From Phaseolus vulgaris (taxonomy: Eukaryota > Streptophyta > Magnoliopsida > Fabales > Fabaceae): a stretch of DNA of 64,000 nt. The notes under the pieces are model-generated. The model saw nothing but the letters and a program-made list of their open reading frames with translations. It searched no databases and was not told the DNA's origin. The position numbers and the translations under genes were made by a program. This document shows positions 58,044 through 64,000 of this stretch, piece after piece. Where the stretch lies: NCBI RefSeq assembly GCF_000499845.2, contig NC_023749.2, positions 18,357,138 through 18,421,137 on the forward strand, read 5' to 3'. Within the stretch, counting starts at the first letter, position 1. Each line of letters opens with the position of its first letter.

Positions 58044-59920
58044 ATGGCCAAAACAAAAACCACACCGAACCCTCCTCTTTCTGTCAACTACAAAACCCTA
58101 TACAAATGGGCTCATGATGAACTTTTAGCCGAAACCTTCAAGATAACCTCCAACAAAGACGTGATCACGTACAGGGAGGGCGAGGCTGATGAAAAGCATC
58201 GTGTGTTTGGGAGGGAACACGATGTGTACATGTCGGTTCAACCTTGTGGGAAAGGCGAACCCATGTGCGCTGATGATCGCGCGAACCCTACTGAAGAACC
58301 CTTCTTTTTCATGTACTCCACCATCTTCAAGCGGGTCAAGCTCCGCTTGCCATTCACGGGGTTCGAGCGCGCACTCCTCACCGAGGTTAATGTGGCCCCT
58401 GCCTAGCTGCACCCCAACAGCTGGGCCTTTGTGCCTTTGCCATCCTGTGCAACCACTTCGGCCACACCCCCTCAGTGGACACCTTCCTGTACTTCTTCGA
58501 GGCGAAGAATCCCAGCAAGAGACTGTGGTTGAGCTTTTACGGAGTGGCGGGAGAGTTCTCCTAACTCTCTTCCAGCAATCCTACAAGGGATTCAGGAAGA
58601 AGTTCTTCAAAGTATGCTACAGTGTGCACGACCCCACCCTGCTGGATGGGTTCCCACTCTATTGGGTGGAGAAACATGGGCTTAAGAAGCCAAGGAGTTT
58701 GGAGGACTTGATCCCTTGCGATCGAAAAACCTGCGAGTTCTTCTCCATGCTGAATTAATCAAATTTGAGTTCCACCCTGGGCCCCTCAAGAAGCACATTG
58801 GTACCCCCTATCTTCTTTGCTTTGCTTATCCTGTGTGCACTTATCTTTGCTTGTGTGTTTACTGATTTAACTCCTTACGTTTTGTGCCTCATAAGCAGAT
58901 ATGGTTCTCAACGCAAAGAAGAGGAACAAGCTGGATGAGTTGGTTGCCCGTCACAAGGCTTCTCTGGCCGATGCAGGCACCTCAGCCCCTGTTGGCCCTT
59001 CTCCTACTGCTGCTTCTGCTCCAACCTCACCTGTACCAGCCCTCATTGACAATAGGCAGAAGGGGGTGGTGGAGGCCACTGCCTCCGAAGATGAGGACAC
59101 CTACACGAGCCTCGTCTTTAAGAGGAAAAGGGCGGACGATGTCGTGGCGCCATCACACTCTGCCTCTGATGGCCATGCTCCATCCTTCAGGGACAACCCT
59201 CCCAGCACCTCCTCTCCTCGCGAGTTCATTATGCACGAAGGCGGGGGGGAGAGTGCTTCCGAAGGTGACCAAGTGCCTCTTGCGGTCGAGCTCCCAGCCT
59301 TCCTCCAGCAAGCCCTTAAATGCTTTCAGAAAAAAGAGGCGGTGGAAAGCTTGAGTGAGGACTCCCTACAGGATTGTGTGGCTCAAAGCCTTGGGGAGTT
59401 CCTCATCGCATCTAGCCTCTATATGAGTAAGACGCGAGACTCACAGGCTGAGACGACGAAGCTGAGAGAAGAGTTAGCTCTTCAGGCCAAGACCTTCTCC
59501 AAGCGCGAAATTGCCTTGTATCAAGAGCTGGCGAGCCTTTGACAATCCGAGAAGGAGACCAAGAGGCTTCTCTTCGAGAAGTCTCAGGAGGCCCTCCAAT
59601 CCGAGTCGAAGATCCTACCTCTCCTTAACGAAGTGATTGATCTGAAGGAGAACGTGGAGGAGGCGCAGGCTAAGATGGCCAAACTAGAAGAAAAGGCCAC
59701 TGAACAAAAGGTCCAACTTGGCCAACTCGAGGGGGAGTTAGCCCAGAAGGTCGAACTCTTCAAGCAAACCGAAGAAGAGCTCATCAACGACGCCTCCGAT
59801 GCTTATGGCGCTGGGTTTGAAGATGCCATGGCTCAGGTTACCTGCGTGCATCCTGAGATGGATCTCTCCCCATTCGAGGTGATGAAGCATGTCGTTGACG
59901 GGCAACTAGTCCAAAGATAG
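58044..59920 (+). pseudogene. Antisense spliced gene of element F (decayed)
   Basis: ATG at 58044 (M-A-K-T-K-T-T), exon 1 to 58800, GT-AG intron 58801-58898 (phase 1), exon 2 58899-59920. Exon 1: Transposase_28-like domain with P-M-C-A-D-D-R, a TAG at 58404-58406 and small deletions near 58432, 58553 and 58755. Exon 2: M-V-L-N-A-K-K-R, an Ala/Pro linker, F-K-R-K-R-A, coiled coil, one TGA at 59540-59542, and the tail H-V-V-D-G-Q. The total length remains a multiple of three. This is the only gene-sized reading unit kept in F. Confidence 0.75.
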
Positions 59921-60339
59921 CTTCTTTCATTGTAATTTGACCGTTTGATGAACACTTGACTTAACTACTTGATTTCGATAACTTGTATATATTTATGTTA
60001 TGAAATCTGTCTTTCTTTAATCTGCTTTCTTCGTCTTGGTTGTTAACTGTCGTGCCTTGCATTGACTTTGTGAACAACGCCTTTGACGCATACTCGTACC
60101 TTAGGTAGCACGCTTCTTCCTACCTGCTTTACCTCCTTGCGACCTTCATGGTCTTGAGGCATCGGTGATGTGCGTACAACCCTTAGGATGTCTTACCTTT
60201 GTTGCACGGAGATAAGGAAAACCCTTCACTTGCTGTTTCTGACCTTCGACTTGTAAGGTAAAGGGAAGGTCTTCCTGCTGATCCGACCTCGACCTTGGCT
60301 CCGACGAAGGCAAGAGAGGTTTTAACTGTTGAACCATAT

Positions 60340-60960
60340 TGTTCAACCTTAGCGTTTTTACTCAAGAGGGAGACATTCTTTGCGAACCATCCTATCTCAA
60401 TCTTGAGATTTCTACCCCAAGTGAATGGTTCGTAACTGACATCGTCCTTGCCCGTAGGGCAAAGGAGGATTTAACTGGCGAACCATACTGTTCGACCTTA
60501 ACATTCTCACTCAAAGGGGGAGGTGTTCTCTACAAACCATCCTCTCCCAACCTTGAGGCTTCTAACCCAAGTGAACGGTTCGTAACTGACCAAATCCTTG
60601 TTGTATGAACTCAATGGAGGATCTTAATAACTGACCAAATCCTTGTTGTATGAAGTCAAGGGAGGATCTTAATAACTAACCTCATCCTTGTTGTATGAAG
60701 TCGAGGGAGGATTTTAATAACTAACCTCGTGTTTGCTGTATGAAGTCAAGAGAGGATTTTAATAACTAACATCGTCCTTGTTGTATGAAGTCAATATAGG
60801 ATTTTAATAACTAACCTCATCCTTGTTGTATGAAGTCAAGGGAGGATTTTAATAACTGACATCATCCTTGCTGTATGAAATCAAGGGAGGATTTTAATAC
60901 TGATTTCATCCTTGCTGTATGAAGTGAAGGGAGAGGTCCGTTTTACTGCACTGTGCAAAA
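60340..60960 (+). repeat. 45-bp tandem repeat, about 8 copies, with longer units before it
   Basis: CCTTGTTGTATGAAGTCAAG units recur every 45 bp (60603, 60648, 60693 and on to about 60930). From 60340 to 60600 are two ~120-bp related units (AACCAT...TGTTC/GACCTTA...CTCAA). 59921-60340 is spacer with no gene. Confidence 0.85.
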
Positions 60961-61032
60961 TATTTCTCTTTAGCTGAATAACTAAAATTTTATTGGGTAA
61001 CCTCGTTAAAAAACCCTTATAAGGGAAAAAGA

Positions 61033-61166
61033 GTCTCAACCCTAGATGCTGCTACCGCCTCTTGGAGGGCGCGCATGGTCTCCATGAGTTGTTGCATGGT
61101 GACGTTGTCCCCTCTAGAGGGCGCAACACCCGGGGGCGCAACAAATCCTTGTCTCGTACTCCTCAT
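61033..61166 (-). pseudogene. Gag stub of element F
   Basis: ATG at 61166-61164, M-R-S-T-R-Q-G...M-Q-Q-L-M-E-T-M-R-A-L-Q, homologous to the N-terminus of E's gag. After about 45 codons it runs straight into the post-pol block (CTCTTTTTCCC). The CTCTTTT at the join also occurs in A and D (GGCACTCTTTTTTCCC), so a deletion at short homology is likely. Confidence 0.75.
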
Positions 61167-61215
61167 ATTGTTGGCAAACTCTTAACATGATTGCGAGTGA
61201 GACCTTGTTTTATCG

Positions 61216-61236
61216 GGCCCCACGGTGGGTGCCAAA
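61216..61236 (-). other. Primer-binding site of element F
   Basis: Minus strand TTTGGCACCCACCGTGGGG directly after the LTR, as in E. Confidence 0.75.
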
Positions 61237-61980
61237 TGTTCTCGTCGGTTGACTCGCTTGCCGGTTGACTCGAACGACAATCTTTGGCCAACCTGTATCC
61301 GCCTGAGAATCGAACTTTCTTGGTTGAAGAATCTCTCACCTGCAAAGACAAAGGGTGCCTTGACGGCCGTTTGCACTTCGACGCTCAAGTCAGTCCTGGG
61401 GCAAAGAAACAAAAAGTATATAAAGTAGTTTCAGTCTTAGAAACCGTGTACCTTGCTAGGGTTCTTAGCACCCTTTATATAGGTTGTAACTAGGGTTTAC
61501 TTCTGTTCTGTTACTCATGTCTAGGGTTCCTTGGAGAATGTCCCTGCGCCGCTATTACGCAATCTTAGCATAACCTGACACATAAGACTTCCCTTAACTG
61601 GAGTGCAACGACTAAGAGAATGGCCGCCAAGGTACCAACTCATGCACCAATGCTGCCATCTGTTCTATGGATGCCCTAAGTATTCATGTGCCATGCATGC
61701 AGGCTACCCTTGGAAATCCTAACCCTAATTGGCCTTAGCGCCTCCAAAGGTTCTTTACTTGTGCCGCGCCCGAATGCGCCATACACCCCACATGCATGGA
61801 TCCCTCGTGTCTTAGGGCTTCCTCTCATCTCTGATATTTTAACTAGTAACTAGTATAATTCTGGGGCCCACCTTACATGGCCCAACATAGCTGTTCAGAC
61901 CACCGACGTCCGATCTCTCCCTCTTTTGGCGAGGTTCGATGTCGATCCCTAACGTCAATGTTTGAGGACTGATCGGTACA
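61237..61980 (-). repeat. 5' LTR of element F
   Basis: 744 bp, TGTTCTCGTC...TCGGTACA, followed by ATTCT. Block TTGACGGCCGTTTGCACTTC at 61361-61380. Confidence 0.9.
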
Positions 61981-62516
61981 ATTCTCAGCATGCTCTATAA
62001 TAGAGCCCGTAAAAGCCTGCAGAAAATATTTACTCTGAAAATTTATTGGTTGTGCATGTCGCATGGTATTAAGACTAATGAGTGTAAAAACTACGATGTG
62101 TAAACACACCTTGCGACTGTCAAATGATGGTCGTGCAGTTTGGTGTCCAACCTGAAAAGGAAATAGTTGTATACATGTTAAGATTCAGTTCTCCTAAAAT
62201 GCATTTGCATAATTTTCTATCAAGTTCTTTGTAATATTTATAAATAACTGTTTAAGAATATTGTTCAAAGCACCAAATATAAACCTTATTCTAAAAAGCA
62301 CCTAATACAACCTTATTCTAAGTCCAACATACAATGACTAAATTTAAAATATCAAAATTTCAGTCTTCATTTATTCCGAAGCTTAGCTTTCTCATTAATA
62401 CTTTTAAATGAAACCGAAGTATCCTACAATTAGATGACATCCTTCAGGGCTGTGTTATAACTTATGATATGGTTAAAACAAAAGTTTACACAACTGAATA
62501 ATTGCAGATTTGTAAC

Positions 62517-62738
62517 GGATCTGGATCCTCTCCTGTTCACAATAAACAGGAGAATCATATTTAATAAATCTTAACCATTTATTATGTTTACCATTACATT
62601 TAACTGTTAAAATAAAGAAACAAATAACACAATGATGGAAAATATAAATGCCTAATTTTGTGCGATAATAGGTGGTTAGTTTTTATTTTAATCCTTTATA
62701 TTATTTAACATGATTCTCATGGAGAGGATCCAAGTCTG
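62517..62738. mobile_element. MITE in a host intron
   Basis: 222 bp, AT-rich, with imperfect terminal inverted repeats (left GGATCTGGATCCTCTCC, right CAGACTTGGATCCTCTCC when complemented) and an 8-bp direct repeat TTTGTAAC (62509-62516, 62739-62746). An 8-bp duplication suggests hAT type; Mutator type is an alternative. Confidence 0.7.
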
Positions 62739-63139
62739 TTTGTAACCTTGAAAAAATGTGATGCTGTTGATAACTCTGTGGGGCCGGCACATAAGGAAGA
62801 AGGGGATTTAGGGATACCAAGAGGTACTCTGGTATGTATTAATTAAGAGAAAAGAGAACAACAATAAAACCTCAATACAGTTAAAGGCGTGTTGAAAAAT
62901 AATAAATCTGCATGTTGTTTCCCCACTACACAGTAGACATTACTCTGTTATCTCAAAGCAAAGTAAGGCAGCATTTCCATTTGGTTCCAAAGCAGTATAA
63001 AACACTACACAGAAAATTTCATCAGGAGAGCATCATCATACCTCAGTTTTCGTTGTCGTAGTTGATTGAGCTGGTTTTTCTTTAGAACCAACAGGAATCT
63101 TTTCACTAGGATAAATGGATCCTGAAAGTTTTCCCCTCT

Positions 63140-64000
63140 CTGATAGTTCAGAAACAATGGAAAAATTAATTTCAAAATGGATGCAAAAACAGCTGACCCA
63201 ACTACTAAACATGCAGACACAAAAGAAAATGAGATGTAAGTTATTGAGGACAAACCACTGACCGTAGATTGCACTCCCAGCCTAGCAAACTGCATTTTTA
63301 AAATTAGAATGCAAAAGCATGATTCTTCAGCTGATGAGTTTACATAGCATACTAAACTTTAATGCTGAACTATAATAAAGGAAGATGGTATCTTACATTC
63401 TGCAGTTGTCCTGGCAAAGGATATTAACATTTCAATTGATAATTATTTCAAAATTACCATCATATTTACAAGCATGGTCATTGGTTGATGCATATTTCTA
63501 GACTAACATTAAATAAAGTTTGAACAGAATAGACATGATCTAAAACACATGTAAACATCAGAGAAAGAGCAGGAAAAACTGTGAGCTCTGTCGGGGGATT
63601 CTTCTGCAAACATTTGGTAATACAAGCCAATATTTTATCCTATAAATTAGCTAAACTTACCATACATAAATTAAAGGGAAAATAACAGGTTTATCAAATT
63701 ACAACTGTACAACAACATAGACTCTTTACTTTAGACATCCAGCTGCTATGCATGAATTTGGTGGTTTTTAAATGACCAGTGAATCCGCCAATTCTTTCCA
63801 CTGAAGGAAGGCAGCTATACTGGTATCCAACACACGACAATGGGATGCAAGAGATAGGGAAATCTAATTGGGCAGTGTCTGCCGTAGTTTTTGCATGTTT
63901 ATCATCACAATCATTGGACACAGATAAATTGTGGTATTGAGTTTTGAGTTTTTTCCCTGATCTGTGGAGAGAAACAACCTACTACCAATCCAATTCGACC
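63140..64000. other. Probable intronic or flanking host DNA
   Basis: AT-rich. A 75-codon minus-strand frame (63921-63694) and a CAG-preceded segment near 63265-63291 are the only coding-like pieces; neither is convincing. Confidence 0.4.

Larger units (their letters stand above)
56717..61980 (-). mobile_element. Tat-lineage derivative F without pol
   Basis: 5264 bp between ATTCT duplications (56712-56716, 61981-61985). Two LTRs (781 and 744 bp), polypurine tract, primer-binding site, a gag stub of about 45 codons, the post-pol block, a 45-bp tandem array and the antisense gene. Protease, RT, RNase H and integrase are absent. The LTRs show many more differences than B's, so it is older. Confidence 0.88.
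56670..63139 (-). pseudogene. Host gene exons, interrupted by element F
   Basis: Three minus-strand exons with GT-AG borders and matching phase: 63139-63042 (98 bp, enters with two bases of a codon, ends in phase 0), 62151-62110 (42 bp) and a 78-bp exon split by F into 62016-61986 plus 56716-56670 (target ATTCT counted once). In phase, all three read without stops; pieces include G-K-L-S-G-S-I-Y-P-S-E-K, V-G-H-Q-T-A-R-P-S-F-D-S-R-K and A-F-T-G-S-I-I-E-H-A-E-N. I do not recognise the protein. More exons probably lie beyond 64000 or further left; a possible 27-bp exon near 63265-63291 is uncertain. Confidence 0.5.

Noticed and set aside
62750..62835. Exon between 62151 and 63042 of the host gene
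   Set aside because: Open in one frame with a donor-like AAG/GTTACA, but its phase does not fit the neighbouring exons, which already join in phase without it.
63691..63960. 75-codon minus-strand frame as a terminal exon
   Set aside because: Lies upstream of the supported exons yet ends in a stop, and no clear splice partner was found.
1..64000. tRNA, rRNA or riboswitch genes
   Set aside because: No cloverleaf, rRNA core sequence or riboswitch-like fold was recognised; tRNA-like words are primer-binding sites.

Overview
This 64 kb window is repeat-rich plant nuclear DNA. Nearly everything recognisable is a retrotransposon or a fragment of one. The mix (Ty3/gypsy Tat, CRM and Reina lineages, Ty1/copia, a LINE, a MITE, and AT-rich intergenic DNA) fits a pericentromeric or heterochromatic block of a eudicot. 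A legume is my guess from overall resemblance and is not proven. I see no bacterial genes, rRNA, tRNA or CRISPR.

Layout, left to right. (1) 1-6580: 3' half of a plus-strand Tat element (A). (2) 6604-8475: an old LTR (H) with a CRM-type solo LTR inside it. (3) 8521-9761: a LINE fragment. (4) 9762-12239: 3' end of a minus-strand Tat element (B2). (5) 12240-20025: an intact minus-strand CRM-type element (C). (6) 20026-29660: a plus-strand Tat element (D) lacking its 5' end. (7) 29661-34067: 5' part of a decayed minus-strand Tat element (E). (8) 34431-46781: a complete, young minus-strand Tat element (B) that splits a decayed copia element (34068-34430 and 46782-48590). (9) 48600-50180: AT-rich DNA. 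(10) 50449-55745: an intact Reina-like chromovirus (G). (11) 56717-61980: a Tat derivative without pol (F), inserted in what looks like an exon of a host gene whose other exons lie at 62110-63139. (12) 62517-62738: a MITE.

Five Tat copies (A, B, B2, D, F) come from three LTR families: A/D, B/B2 and E/F. Each carries, between pol and the 3' LTR, a gene in antisense orientation to pol. The same structure recurs: a 5'UTR intron, exon 1 with a Transposase_28-like ('putative gypsy type transposon') domain, a GT-AG intron in phase 1, and exon 2 encoding a nuclear-signal-like basic stretch, a Pro-rich linker, a long coiled coil and a conserved tail ending near E-V-V-D-G-K. A core-promoter-like block is shared by all five copies. 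F has lost gag-pol yet keeps this gene. The antisense gene is the strongest candidate here for an under-described system. All exon models are read by eye and unsupported by transcripts.
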